A stretch of 64,000 nt of DNA from Lutibacter oceani (lineage in GTDB: Bacteria; Bacteroidota; Bacteroidia; Flavobacteriales; Flavobacteriaceae). Under the pieces are notes generated by a model. The model was not told the origin of the DNA. It searched no databases and saw nothing but the letters and a program-made list of their open reading frames with translations. The stretch lies in NCBI RefSeq assembly GCF_003384935.1, contig NZ_QTTQ01000011.1, positions 372,001 through 436,000 of the forward strand, read 5' to 3'. The translations under genes were made by a program, and so were the position numbers. Positions 1 through 9,041 of the stretch are shown here, in pieces. The stretch's first letter is position 1. Each line of letters starts with the position of its first letter.

Positions 1-2
1 CA

Positions 3-2873
3 GGAGAATGCACAACAATTTATATTGATTTTATAATAGATGCTGGCGCAACAATTGGAAGCACAATTAGTAATACTGCATATTTAAGTTATACTGCCGC
101 TGGAACAGGTGGAGCTCCTGGAGGACTTCCAGTTGACCCTTGCCCTGGAATTAGTTGCCCAACAATAGATACAACAATTCAAAATACTGAAGATGATGCG
201 GAATTTATTGTAGAAGCACCTAAATCGATTCCTTCAATAAAAAAATGTATTGTTGATCCACCAAATGCACTTGTTCCTCCAATTTACCAAATTGGCGATG
301 TAATTACATATAGCATTATGGCAGGAAATTCAGGTGCTGCAGATTTAAACACAGTAATAAATGACGCATTTGGAATTCCTCAAAATTTACAAATAGTACC
401 CGGATCAAGTGTTTTCGAATATTATCCTAACCAAAATGCTGGTTATAAAAATAGTTGTAATCCACCATTTGGAGCACCAGTTCCTCCACCATTTCCTGTA
501 TCGGAAGATGCAACTGATTTACAAAATCCATTTTGGAATATCTCTAATATGCCTGGAATTTGTGAATGGAATAAATCTAATTTTTTAATTATCACTTTTG
601 ATGCTGTAATATTACCACAATTATCTGGCACAAAAACAAATACTGCAACTGTTCCTTTCGGACCAAGTAGTTTAAGTAGCTCGGTAAATTACAGTATAGA
701 TCAGGTTGGTATTTTAGGGATTTTTAAAGAAGCCGATGCAGAAATTGTTGAAAACGGACAATCATTCAACTATATTATTACAGTTTCTAATAATGGAAGT
801 GTACCTTTAGATAACATTGTAATTACAGATCTTTTACCTGATTGTATTTCAATAAATGGACAAATTTCCATAGAAGATGAGTTTGCAACTCCAATTCCGT
901 TTACAACATCAGGAGGTTTAATCATAAACATTAATTCTTCCACACAAATTATGCCTGGAAATGATTTTACAATCACTATTCCAGTTGTTAAATCTGGAGG
1001 AGGAAATTGTTGTAATGAAAGTGTTTCTGTAACTGCAGAAATGACAACTTCAGGAATTGAATTAAATGCAAATTATGGAAGCGAAGAAGCCCCAGCAGCT
1101 TGTGTAACGGGAACAGAATGTTGTGATATTGAAGATTTTGAAGCTTCAATTCAAGAACATAACGGTTCTTTTAATGTTACTATAAATGGAGGAAGTGTTC
1201 CTTTACAAGAAGTAGAAATATCCATGGTGGATTACCATATCGAATATTCTGAAGAAGCTTGTAAACCAACTGATTTAGGTGTTTTTGGTACTTTAACAAC
1301 TTCAACTCCAAATCTTAGTAATTTAATTTTAAATGCTGGAGATAATGGGACAAGCAGTTTAGCGTGGTTGTTAGGAAATCCTTCCATTATAAATTCATCA
1401 GTTAATTTAGATATTTTATATCCTGATGTTTTAAATTTAGACTGTTGTGATGTAGCTTTCTATTTCTGTTTAAAAGTAAAGGTTAAAGATGTAAACTGTA
1501 ATGTTTGCGAAAAAATTATTTGTTTTTCATCTGATGATCAGCAAAATAACCCAGAGCCCTGCGAAATTGACATCAAACCATTTGACCAAGGTCAAAAATA
1601 TTGTATAGGAGATACTATTAATTTAAATTGGTCTGGTACTACACCAACTGGTCAAGTTAATATCTCATTATTTGACAATACAAACGGAGTAGTTTATTCA
1701 GTTTTAGCTACTGGAATTCCAAATACTGGTGCATTTACATATACCATTCCACCATCATTACCTTGTGACCCTCCAAGATCGTGGTCATTAATTGTTGAAG
1801 ATGCTGAAAAATTATGCTTTGATAGAAGTGATCCATTTATTATTGAATGTTGCAATCAACATGGAGATTGTGATTGCGGAGAATGGTTAACAAATAGTGT
1901 TTTAATAAAATGGGATACTAAACAAACTCCATATAAACCAAACCAAAAAATAAACTATCAAAACTATCTTGAAAAGCAATTGGATTGTGGTAACGAAATT
2001 ACTTTAAAACCATTACAAATTTATTCATTTACTGCTCCAAATTATGTGTGTAATCCTGAAAATTGTGATGTTGAATACAAATGGGAGGTTATAGATCCAA
2101 ATGCAATTATTCAGTCTGGAAGTGGCAAAACTTTTAATTATAGTTTTAACACCTACGGAACTTATAAAATTATTTTCACACCAATTTGCGGTGGAATTCG
2201 TTGTGAACCATGTATTATTTATGTAAATATTGAAAAATCAATTCAACATGAACCTGATCCAATCAGTATTCCTTACGAGTTTCCTACTGGAATTATTAAA
2301 GACATATACAATCCGAAAACTGGTAAAACTTGGATGAATAAAAACTTAGGAGCAACTAGGGTTGCAACTAGTTCTACAGATGCCTTAGCTTTTGGTGATT
2401 TGTACCAATGGGGCCGTTTAACCGATGGACATGAAAAAAGGACCAGTGGAACTACATCCTCACTAAGTAGTACGGATAGTCCTGGAAACGGCAAATTTAT
2501 TACAACTTCAACATCACAACAAGATTGGCGTAATCCAAAAAACAATATGCTTTGGCAAGGTGTAAATGGAGCTAATAACCCTTGTCCGTCTGGGTATAGG
2601 TTACCAACAGAAGCTGAACTTAATGCAGAGCGTATAACTTGGGTTTCTAATGATGTAGCTGGTGCATTTGCTTCACCTTTAAAATGGGTTGCTGCTGGAG
2701 CACGCAATAAAAATGGAAGTATTGATACTTCTAGCAAAGGTTACTATTGGACAAGTAATACAAGTGGCAACGATGCAAGATCGTTACGCATCTTTAGTGC
2801 TAATGCAAATATGTATGGAGGTATGATACCAAATAGAGGTGCTGGATTTTCAGTACGATGCATAAAAAATTAG
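3..2873 (+). CDS. Secreted DUF11 / FISUMP-domain surface protein, 5'-truncated by the window edge
   Basis: The frame is open from base 3, so the ATG at 318 is internal and the true start lies left of the window; 956 codons are visible. DUF11-like beta-sandwich repeats are seen at about residues 95-200 (GDVITYSI, then NSGAADLNTVINDAF) and 250-330 (NGQSFNYIITVSNNGSVPLDN). They are followed by cysteine-rich modules, a PKD-like segment (near CDVEYKWEVIDP) and, over about the last 200 residues, a Fibrobacter succinogenes major paralogous (FISUMP) domain with NPKTGKTWMNKNLG, GYRLPTEAEL and a final SVRCIKN. Proteins of this build are exported, and adhesin or surface-layer roles are assumed rather than proven. 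No type IX sorting domain is present; the FISUMP domain is terminal. A hairpin terminator follows. Function is inferred from architecture only. Confidence 0.85.
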   Translation, partial: GECTTIYIDFIIDAGATIGSTISNTAYLSYTAAGTGGAPGGLPVDPCPGISCPTIDTTIQNTEDDAEFIVEAPKSIPSIKKCIVDPPNALVPPIYQIGDVITYSIMAGNSGAADLNTVINDAFGIPQNLQIVPGSSVFEYYPNQNAGYKNSCNPPFGAPVPPPFPVSEDATDLQNPFWNISNMPGICEWNKSNFLIITFDAVILPQLSGTKTNTATVPFGPSSLSSSVNYSIDQVGILGIFKEADAEIVENGQSFNYIITVSNNGSVPLDNIVITDLLPDCISINGQISIEDEFATPIPFTTSGGLIININSSTQIMPGNDFTITIPVVKSGGGNCCNESVSVTAEMTTSGIELNANYGSEEAPAACVTGTECCDIEDFEASIQEHNGSFNVTINGGSVPLQEVEISMVDYHIEYSEEACKPTDLGVFGTLTTSTPNLSNLILNAGDNGTSSLAWLLGNPSIINSSVNLDILYPDVLNLDCCDVAFYFCLKVKVKDVNCNVCEKIICFSSDDQQNNPEPCEIDIKPFDQGQKYCIGDTINLNWSGTTPTGQVNISLFDNTNGVVYSVLATGIPNTGAFTYTIPPSLPCDPPRSWSLIVEDAEKLCFDRSDPFIIECCNQHGDCDCGEWLTNSVLIKWDTKQTPYKPNQKINYQNYLEKQLDCGNEITLKPLQIYSFTAPNYVCNPENCDVEYKWEVIDPNAIIQSGSGKTFNYSFNTYGTYKIIFTPICGGIRCEPCIIYVNIEKSIQHEPDPISIPYEFPTGIIKDIYNPKTGKTWMNKNLGATRVATSSTDALAFGDLYQWGRLTDGHEKRTSGTTSSLSSTDSPGNGKFITTSTSQQDWRNPKNNMLWQGVNGANNPCPSGYRLPTEAELNAERITWVSNDVAGAFASPLKWVAAGARNKNGSIDTSSKGYYWTSNTSGNDARSLRIFSANANMYGGMIPNRGAGFSVRCIKN

Positions 2874-2917
2874 CATAAAAACACAAATTATTCTTAAGTT
2901 TTTATAATTGTTTTATA

Positions 2918-2949
2918 AAAAAGAGTCGGGAAATTTCTCGACTCTTTTT
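2918..2949 (+). terminator. Rho-independent terminator after the FISUMP protein gene
   Basis: Arms AAAAAGAGTCG and CGACTCTTTTT flank a short AT-rich loop. A T-run follows, 45 bases after the stop codon. Confidence 0.8.
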
Positions 2950-2960
2950 ATGTTTTACCT

Positions 2961-2968
2961 TAAATTTG
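2961..2968 (+). promoter_or_regulatory. Bacteroidota -7 box of the thioesterase gene
   Basis: TAAATTTG matches the TAnnTTTG consensus 19 bases before the ATG at 2988. No TTG is found at the expected -33 distance, so this is only half a promoter. Confidence 0.45.
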
Positions 2969-2987
2969 CTTTTTCAAAAAATAATAG

Positions 2988-3437
2988 ATGAATTTTCAGG
3001 TTACTTTCAATACAAAATGGTCAGATTTTGACCCAAACAGACACATGAGACATACTGCATATAATGATTATGCTGCAGAAGTAAGAGTACGTTACTTTCA
3101 AGAACATGGTTTATCAATTAATGAATTTGCCAAACTAAATATTGGTCCTATTTTATTTAAAGAAGAAACTTCCTTTTACAAAGAAATCCATATCGGCGAA
3201 AATATTACTGTAAAAATGGAATTAGAAGGTGTTTCAAAAGGCATAGAACGTTGGCGATTTAACCATCAAATATTCAATAAAGATGGTATCTTATCTGCTG
3301 AAATAAAGGTATATGGAGCTTGGATTGATTTAGTAAAAAGAAAACTAACAGTTCCACCAACTAAATTTATTAAAATTTTTGAAGAACTACCAAAAACCGA
3401 AAATTTTAATGAAATACCTTTAAAAAGTGAAAAATAG
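2988..3437 (+). CDS. Acyl-CoA thioesterase, 4HBT hot-dog family
   Basis: A 149-residue single hot-dog domain of the YbgC/FadM type, expected to hydrolyse acyl-CoA thioesters in the cytoplasm. The N-terminal segment WSDFDPNRHMRHTAYNDYA (about residues 11-29) corresponds to the W-S-D-x-D-xx-x-H-(V/M) signature of the family, with the likely catalytic Asp at 13 or 15 and His19. The length is normal for the family. Its last 11 bases overlap the next gene, suggesting co-transcription with the secreted endonuclease, although no functional link is obvious. The substrate cannot be read from sequence. Confidence 0.85.
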   Translation: MNFQVTFNTKWSDFDPNRHMRHTAYNDYAAEVRVRYFQEHGLSINEFAKLNIGPILFKEETSFYKEIHIGENITVKMELEGVSKGIERWRFNHQIFNKDGILSAEIKVYGAWIDLVKRKLTVPPTKFIKIFEELPKTENFNEIPLKSEK

Positions 3438-4224
3438 AAAAACTATTTATGTTTTTCTAAGCATTTTTTTTGCAGTCCTATTTTTTATTTGGGATAATTA
3501 TTCTTTTGAAGAATTGGCAACAAAAAAGGAAAATATTAAATTATCAACAACTAACTTTTTACCAACTTCAACTACCGGTCAAATTGTGCATCACAATTAC
3601 TATTCATTAAGTTATAATGAGCCCTTTGAACAAGCTGAATGGGTGGCATATAGCTTAACAAGTGATCAAATAGTTTCAACAGATTTTAAAAGACCTTATT
3701 TTGAAAAGGATTCAAAAGTAAAAACAAAAAGTGCACACTATAAAAATTATTCAAATTCTGGATATGACAAGGGACATTTATGCCCTGCCGCTGATAGGCA
3801 GTTTTCAAAATTAGCACATGATGAAACTTTTTTAACAAGTAATATCTCACCTCAAAATCATCAATTTAATTCAGGTATCTGGAATCGCTTAGAGCAAAAA
3901 ACACGGTATTGGGCAACTAAATATAAAAGTTTGTATATAGTTACAGGGGGAATTTTATCAACTGATTTAAAAACAATTGGAAGTGAAAAAGTAGGTGTTC
4001 CGAACTATTTTTATAAAATTATTTTAGATTACCATGAGCCTGAAATTAAAGCAATTGCTTTTTTAATACCGCACGAAGATTCAAACAAAAATCTTTATAA
4101 ATTTGTTACTAGTATAGACGAAATTGAAACATTAACAGGTATTGATTTTTTTTCACAATTACCTGATGATTTAGAAAATAAAATAGAAAAATCTAATAGC
4201 TACAATAATTGGAGTTTTAGATAA
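3427..4224 (+). CDS. DNA/RNA non-specific endonuclease (NUC1 family), membrane-anchored or secreted
   Basis: 265 residues, starting with GTG inside the end of the thioesterase gene; there is no good ATG before the conserved domain. An N-terminal hydrophobic stretch (about 7-22, IYVFLSIFFAVLFFIW) acts as signal peptide or anchor, so the enzyme works outside the cytoplasm. The signature DKGHLCPAADR (114-124) is the DRGH motif with Arg replaced by Lys; His117 is the general base. The Asn-rich metal site follows at SNISPQNHQFNSGIWNRLE (138-156). The family cleaves single- and double-stranded DNA and RNA with a divalent metal and usually serves nucleic-acid scavenging. No immunity protein gene lies beside it, in keeping with an exported nutritional nuclease. 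Confidence 0.88.
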   Translation: MKNRKTIYVFLSIFFAVLFFIWDNYSFEELATKKENIKLSTTNFLPTSTTGQIVHHNYYSLSYNEPFEQAEWVAYSLTSDQIVSTDFKRPYFEKDSKVKTKSAHYKNYSNSGYDKGHLCPAADRQFSKLAHDETFLTSNISPQNHQFNSGIWNRLEQKTRYWATKYKSLYIVTGGILSTDLKTIGSEKVGVPNYFYKIILDYHEPEIKAIAFLIPHEDSNKNLYKFVTSIDEIETLTGIDFFSQLPDDLENKIEKSNSYNNWSFR

Positions 4225-4344
4225 AAAAATAAATTTAATGTAAAACAATAATTTGAACAAACTGAAGGTATTCACATAAGAAAAAGACCTGGAAGAACTA
4301 AAACAAAAAATCTTTATTTAAGTTCAATAAGTAATAAGAACTCC

Positions 4345-4400
4345 AATCACAAATCAAATAAAAAGCCTTCAGATGAAGGCTTTTTATTTGATTTGTGATT
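4345..4400. terminator. Bidirectional terminator with a 26-bp perfect stem
   Basis: Bases 4345-4370 are perfectly complementary to 4375-4400, with an AGAT tetraloop. The GC-containing core GCCTTC/GAAGGC is flanked by A and T tracts on both sides, so it can stop transcription from the endonuclease gene and from the convergent symporter gene. Confidence 0.85.
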
Positions 4401-4416
4401 GTAATAATTTAAAATT

Positions 4417-6069
4417 CTAATTCCAAAATGCGGCGTAAAGTGCAACAATAATAAGCATAACCGCAAATGCTCCAATATTAAATAATGGGCTTGTTTTAAA
4501 TAATTCTTTAGTAATTGGAATTCCTTTTTCATCATCTGCACCTTTATGTTGCATGTAACTTACAAGTGCAATAATTCCGGCAGTTAATAAAACAGTATAT
4601 CCCATTTGATCCATAAAAGGAACATTAACAAAGGCTGAACTAGTAGACCATCCGTTAGGAGCTACTTTAAAATATAATGCTATCGGAATTGAAGCTAAAG
4701 CACCAACAATTGCTGCTTTGTTAGTTGTTTTCTTCCAAAATAAACCTAACATAAATACTGCTAAAATACCAGGACTTACAATTCCTGTATATTCCTGTAT
4801 AAATTGGAAAGCTTGGTCAATACCTCCTAATAACGGAGCCATAATACTAGCAATTATCAACGCAACTGCTGCAGATATTCTTCCTACATTCACTGTAGAT
4901 TTATCACTTGCTGTAGGGTTGATATATTGTTTATAAATATCCATTGTAAAAATGGTAGAAGTTGAGTTTAACATAGAAGCTAATGATGAAACTATTGCTG
5001 CAGCTAATGCTGCAAATGCAACACCTTTCATTCCTGTTGGTAAAAATTGTAATAACCAAGGATATGCTTTATCTGCTTGTTCTAAAGTTGGTAAATTATT
5101 CAAACCTTCAGCGCCTAACCTAGCCATAATTGTAGGATCGTTTACCATAACATAAGCTGCTATTCCAGGAACTACAACAATTATAGGTATGATTAATTTT
5201 AAACCTGCTGCTAATAAAATCCCTTTTTGAGCTTCTTTTAAGGATTTTGCGGCCAAAGTTCTTTGAATAATATACTGGTTAAAACCCCAATAATATAAAT
5301 TCGCAACCCACATACCACCTAATAAAACACCTATTCCAGGCAACATATCGTAATATTTATTGGATTCATCAAAAATCATTGCAAATCGCTCTGGTGTAGC
5401 TTCAAACACAGTTTTAACACCTGCTATAACACCTTCTCCATCTGAAACTGTATTTAAAGCTATATAGGTAGTTACTAAACCTCCTAAAACTAAAAATATG
5501 ACTTGAATTACATCTGTCCAAGCCACTGCTGAAAGCCCTCCATATAATGAATAAGCTGCTGCAAACAATGCCAAACCAATTACACCATACATCATAGGAA
5601 TACCCATAATAGTTTCTAAAGCTAAACTTCCTAAATACAGTACAGAAGCTAAATTTACAAACACATACAAACCAATCCAAAAGACAGCTAAAATTGTTTT
5701 TAAATTGGTTGAAAACCTTTTTTCAACAAACTCTGGAATTGTATATAATCCTTTCTCAATAAAAATTGGTAAAAAATATTTCCCAACAATTATTAAAGTA
5801 ATGGCTGCCATCCACTCATAAGAAGCAATTGCTAAACCCAAAGCAAAACCAGAACCAGACATTCCAATAAATTGTTCTGCTGAAATATTAGCTGCAATTA
5901 AAGAAGCTCCAATTGCCCACCAAGGTAAAGATTTACTTGCTAAAAAATAATCCTCAGCATTTTTCTCATGCCCTTTTTTATCTCTGGACACCCATAAACC
6001 TACACCCAAAATTAATACGGCATAAGCTATAAAAATGAAATAATCCCAAAATCCGAAATTAGTTGTCAT
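4417..6069 (-). CDS. Sodium:solute symporter, SGLT-like (sugar/Na+ cotransporter)
   Basis: A 550-residue inner-membrane protein with about 13-14 hydrophobic helices, the usual size for the SSS family. AANISAEQFIGMSGSGFALG near residue 58 is the conserved second-helix region of SGLT-type members, and the spacing resembles bacterial Na+/sugar cotransporters (vSGLT) more than PutP. It should import a sugar or polyol with sodium. It stands alone between two intergenic regions, so the substrate cannot be taken from its neighbours. The start ATG is followed directly by the first helix (FWDYFIFIAYAVLILGVGLW). Confidence 0.85.
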   Translation of the reverse strand: MTTNFGFWDYFIFIAYAVLILGVGLWVSRDKKGHEKNAEDYFLASKSLPWWAIGASLIAANISAEQFIGMSGSGFALGLAIASYEWMAAITLIIVGKYFLPIFIEKGLYTIPEFVEKRFSTNLKTILAVFWIGLYVFVNLASVLYLGSLALETIMGIPMMYGVIGLALFAAAYSLYGGLSAVAWTDVIQVIFLVLGGLVTTYIALNTVSDGEGVIAGVKTVFEATPERFAMIFDESNKYYDMLPGIGVLLGGMWVANLYYWGFNQYIIQRTLAAKSLKEAQKGILLAAGLKLIIPIIVVVPGIAAYVMVNDPTIMARLGAEGLNNLPTLEQADKAYPWLLQFLPTGMKGVAFAALAAAIVSSLASMLNSTSTIFTMDIYKQYINPTASDKSTVNVGRISAAVALIIASIMAPLLGGIDQAFQFIQEYTGIVSPGILAVFMLGLFWKKTTNKAAIVGALASIPIALYFKVAPNGWSTSSAFVNVPFMDQMGYTVLLTAGIIALVSYMQHKGADDEKGIPITKELFKTSPLFNIGAFAVMLIIVALYAAFWN

Positions 6070-6528
6070 AATAATATATATATAGTTTAGTTAAATTTCT
6101 TAATAAATACACCTTTGTTTTTCTCTTGATCAAAAGTTACATTTAATCTAAAAATTTGCTTAAAGTTTTTCTAAAAGTATCTTGGCTAAAATTGAAAATA
6201 ACCGTTATTTATACATTAAAAATTTAGCAGTTGCTAACTTACTAATTTTTTAATTATTAACTGTTGGTTTTTCTGTAAATAGTTATAACGAATACTCATT
6301 TTTATCAAAAAAAAATAAATTTAGTAGTTAGATGAAATAATTTTTTGTGATTTGTTTGTTTTCTTAAATTTTCTTTAAAATCAAAAAGTAATAAATAACA
6401 TTTTAAATAGTCTGTTTTAAAAAATTATGGTAGAGCGTTAAAATAAAGTTAATACCTAATTTATTTAATTTAATAGCTTTAATTCTGATTACTTTTATTC
6501 TTTAAATTAATTTTACTTAAAATCAATT
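6070..6528. other. 459-bp intergenic region between divergent genes
   Basis: Very AT-rich, with no open frame that looks coding. It must hold the promoters of the symporter (minus) and the Spy-like gene (plus), but I found no complete TTG-N19-TAnnTTTG pair, only weak matches. Confidence 0.5.
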
Positions 6529-7143
6529 ATGAAATCAATTATAAATTATATTCTATTAACATTTTTATTTACGTTTACTACGGTTTTATTTTCACAGCAA
6601 AGAGGAAATAAAGGAAGTTCATTACAGCAAAAAGGTCAAAATTCTCAAATGATGATTCAGGCGATCAACCCTGAGAATATGGCAAAAATAATAATGTATG
6701 ATACTGATGAAATTATTAAAAAACTACGCATTAAAAACGATGACAAAAAAGCTGTTATTATAAGAGCCATTTCAAAACACAACAATAAAATAAATGAAAT
6801 AAAAACATTTAATTATGAAACTTTTGATAAGGTAAAATCCTTTTTAAGCAAAAAGAGAAATGAAGCTGCATTAACTCATGATTTTAGTAATATGAAAGAA
6901 TTTCAGTTACAAGCAAATGAAATGCTAACTCCAATTCGTTCCAAAATAATACTTCAAAAAAACACTTTAAATGCAACTTTTGAAAAAGAACTATCTGAAA
7001 AACAATATAAAACATGGCTAAAATACCAACAAACTGAGCTAAAAAAATTGAATCCAAAAGCTCCTGAAAACCAGCAAAGTAAAAATAGTCAAAAATCAAA
7101 AGGTAGTGGTCAAAAAAGAGGTATGGGCAGAAGCAGCTACTAA
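6529..7143 (+). CDS. Secreted Spy/LTxxQ-like helical protein
   Basis: 204 residues. The signal peptide MKSIINYILLTFLFTFTTVLFSQ is followed by a mature helical, Lys/Gln-rich region. The layout resembles periplasmic Spy/CpxP-like (LTxxQ) proteins of Bacteroidota: long charged helices, a DxxKxxQ-like segment and a late LSEKQYKTWLKYQ, the position of the LTxxQ motif. The last 35 residues (PKAPENQQSKNSQKSK and on) are low-complexity and basic. Spy-like proteins are periplasmic chaperones or metal-stress proteins, but homology here is weak and the family call is an inference. It is a single-gene unit. Confidence 0.5.
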   Translation: MKSIINYILLTFLFTFTTVLFSQQRGNKGSSLQQKGQNSQMMIQAINPENMAKIIMYDTDEIIKKLRIKNDDKKAVIIRAISKHNNKINEIKTFNYETFDKVKSFLSKKRNEAALTHDFSNMKEFQLQANEMLTPIRSKIILQKNTLNATFEKELSEKQYKTWLKYQQTELKKLNPKAPENQQSKNSQKSKGSGQKRGMGRSSY

Positions 7144-7293
7144 GTTCTTACTAACAATTTTATAATATTACAAAAAAGATTTTCAGTTTCAAAAATCTCT
7201 AATTAGGGCGGAGAAACTCCCTTCTAATTCCCTCCGGATAAACTTCTCCTACCTCCACCATAATAATTATAAAACTTATTTAAAATTTTCCAT

Positions 7294-7324
7294 AAAAAAA
7301 GCTCTTCAGTTTCGAAGAGCTTTT
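7294..7324 (-). terminator. Terminator of tRNA-Leu
   Basis: GCTCTTC / GAAGAGC arms at 7301-7320. Read on the minus strand, the stem is followed by a run of seven T, directly downstream of the tRNA. Confidence 0.75.
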
Positions 7325-7325
7325 G

Positions 7326-7407
7326 TGCGGGCGGAGAGACTCGAACTCTCACACCTTGCGGCACTAGATCCTAAGTCTAGCGTGTCTACCAATTCCACCA
7401 CGCCCGC
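7326..7407 (-). tRNA. tRNA-Leu (anticodon TAG)
   Basis: On the minus strand the acceptor arms GCGGGCG (7401-7407) and CGCCCGC (7327-7333) pair perfectly, with A as discriminator at 7326. The anticodon stem CTAGA/TCTAG carries the loop CTTAGGA, so the anticodon is TAG, reading CUA-type leucine codons. A long variable arm and a TTCGAGT T-loop fit class II tRNA-Leu. CCA is not encoded (the next bases read CAA). Confidence 0.96.
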
Positions 7408-7423
7408 TTTATTATTGTGGGTG

Positions 7424-7452
7424 CAAATATACACAATAGTTTAAAATTGCAA
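7424..7452 (-). promoter_or_regulatory. Promoter of tRNA-Leu
   Basis: On the minus strand TTG (7450-7452), 18 bases, then TATATTTG (7424-7431), matching the Bacteroidota sigma-ABfr consensus TTTG-N17-20-TAnnTTTG. It ends 17 bases before the mature tRNA. Confidence 0.8.
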
Positions 7453-7503
7453 AGCAGTTTTTTTAATAATTTTTAAGTTCATTTTATTCCAAATAAAATT
7501 GCT

Positions 7504-7511
7504 TAAATTTG
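7504..7511 (+). promoter_or_regulatory. -7 box of the M20 dipeptidase gene
   Basis: TAAATTTG lies 20 bases before the ATG at 7532. A clear TTG at -33 is missing. Confidence 0.4.
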
Positions 7512-7531
7512 AATGAACAAATTATAATTTA

Positions 7532-8920
7532 ATGGAAAATATAAAATCATACGTACAACAAAATAAAGACCGATTTATTAATGAACTTATTGAATTACTT
7601 AAGATACCTTCTATAAGTGCTGATTCTGCCTATAGTCAAGATGTTTTAAACACTGCTGATGCTATTAAAGAATCGCTATTAAAAGCAGGTTGTGATAAAG
7701 TTGAAATATGCGAAACACCAGGATACCCAATTGTTTATGGCGAAAAAATAATTGATACTAATTTGCCAACTGTTTTAGTTTATGGACATTATGATGTACA
7801 ACCAGCCGACCCAATTAACCTATGGGACTCACCTCCATTTGAACCAGTTATTAAAACTACTGAAAAACATCCTGATGGCGCCATTTTTGCTCGTGGTGCT
7901 TGTGACGATAAAGGTCAAATGTATATGCATGTAAAAGCGCTGGAATATATGACCGTCAACGACAAACTACCTTGCAACGTTAAATTTATGATTGAAGGTG
8001 AAGAGGAAATTGGCTCTTCAAGTTTAGCTTGGTTTGTAGAACGTAACCAAGAAAAATTAAGTAACGATGTTATTTTAATTTCTGATACTGGAATGATTTC
8101 TAACTCACAACCATCAATTACTACCGGATTACGTGGTTTAAGCTATGTTGAAGTTGAAGTAACCGGACCTAACAGAGATTTACATTCAGGTTTATATGGT
8201 GGAGCCGTAGCAAACCCAATAAATATTTTAGCAAAAATGATAGCTTCTTTGCACGATGAAAACAACCATATTACAATTCCTGGTTTTTATGACAACGTTG
8301 AAGAATTATCTTTAGAAGAACGATCTGAAATGGCAAAAGCACCTTTTTCATTGGAAGCTTATAAAAAAGCTTTAAATATTGAAGATGTTTATGGAGAAAA
8401 AGGATATACTACTAACGAAAGAAACTCAATTAGACCAACTTTAGATGTAAACGGTATTTGGGGAGGTTACACAGGTGAAGGCGCAAAAACAGTAATTGCA
8501 AGTAAAGCTTATGCTAAAATTTCTATGCGATTAGTTCCTAATCAAGATAATTTAAATATTACTGAACTTTTTACAAAACACTTCGAAAGTATTGCTCCAA
8601 AAGCAGTAAAAGTAAAGGTTACACCACATCATGGCGGACAAGGATATGTAACACCAATTGATAATATTGGATATCAGGCAGCAAACAAAGCATATACAGA
8701 AAGTTTTGGAGTACCTGCAATTCCACAACGTTCAGGTGGTAGTATTCCTATTGTGGCACTTTTTGAAAAAGAATTAAAAAGTAAAACTATTTTAATGGGA
8801 TTTGGTTTAGATAGCGATGCTATTCATTCACCAAACGAACATTTCGGAATATTTAACTACCTAAAAGGAATTGAAACCATTCCTTTATTTTATAAATACT
8901 TTACCGAAATGAGTAAATAA
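7532..8920 (+). CDS. M20 family dipeptidase (CNDP/DUG1-like)
   Basis: 462-residue cytoplasmic zinc peptidase. Metal and catalytic motifs are in order: GHYDVQPAD (His86, Asp88), ARGACDDKGQ (catalytic/bridging Asp about 125), EGEEEIGSSS (general-base Glu157, zinc Glu158) and a late AIHSPNEHFG with the last zinc His. A lid/dimerisation domain sits between about residues 205 and 370. The length matches cytosolic non-specific dipeptidases, which hydrolyse a range of dipeptides. It is a single transcription unit with its own -7 box and a strong terminator. Confidence 0.9.
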   Translation: MENIKSYVQQNKDRFINELIELLKIPSISADSAYSQDVLNTADAIKESLLKAGCDKVEICETPGYPIVYGEKIIDTNLPTVLVYGHYDVQPADPINLWDSPPFEPVIKTTEKHPDGAIFARGACDDKGQMYMHVKALEYMTVNDKLPCNVKFMIEGEEEIGSSSLAWFVERNQEKLSNDVILISDTGMISNSQPSITTGLRGLSYVEVEVTGPNRDLHSGLYGGAVANPINILAKMIASLHDENNHITIPGFYDNVEELSLEERSEMAKAPFSLEAYKKALNIEDVYGEKGYTTNERNSIRPTLDVNGIWGGYTGEGAKTVIASKAYAKISMRLVPNQDNLNITELFTKHFESIAPKAVKVKVTPHHGGQGYVTPIDNIGYQAANKAYTESFGVPAIPQRSGGSIPIVALFEKELKSKTILMGFGLDSDAIHSPNEHFGIFNYLKGIETIPLFYKYFTEMSK

Positions 8921-8962
8921 AAAAAAGGCTCAAATTTTATTTCTAAAATTTGAGCCTTTTTT
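8921..8962. terminator. Bidirectional terminator with a 19-bp stem
   Basis: Bases 8921-8939 pair perfectly with 8944-8962 around a TTTC loop. A-rich and T-rich flanks suit both the dipeptidase gene and the convergent PhnA-like gene. The first arm begins directly after the dipeptidase stop codon. Confidence 0.85.
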
Positions 8963-9041
8963 TTATTTTTTAGTCTATTCAAATCCTACATACAAATTCA
9001 AACATCCCACGAATAACGTCTCACTTTTCACCTTTCATTAA

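Noticed and set aside
2273-2737. Long minus-strand frame opposite the FISUMP domain
   Set aside because: Antisense shadow of a clearly coding region; no domain or start signal.
3427-4224. Toxin-immunity pair with the secreted endonuclease as effector
   Set aside because: No toxin-delivery domain and no small immunity-like gene next to it; the next gene converges behind a terminator.
7144-7293. CTCCCTTCTAATTCCCTCC stretch as another copy of the CCTCCC repeat family
   Set aside because: Similarity is limited to C-rich words with no paired arms; left as possible degenerate remnant without support.
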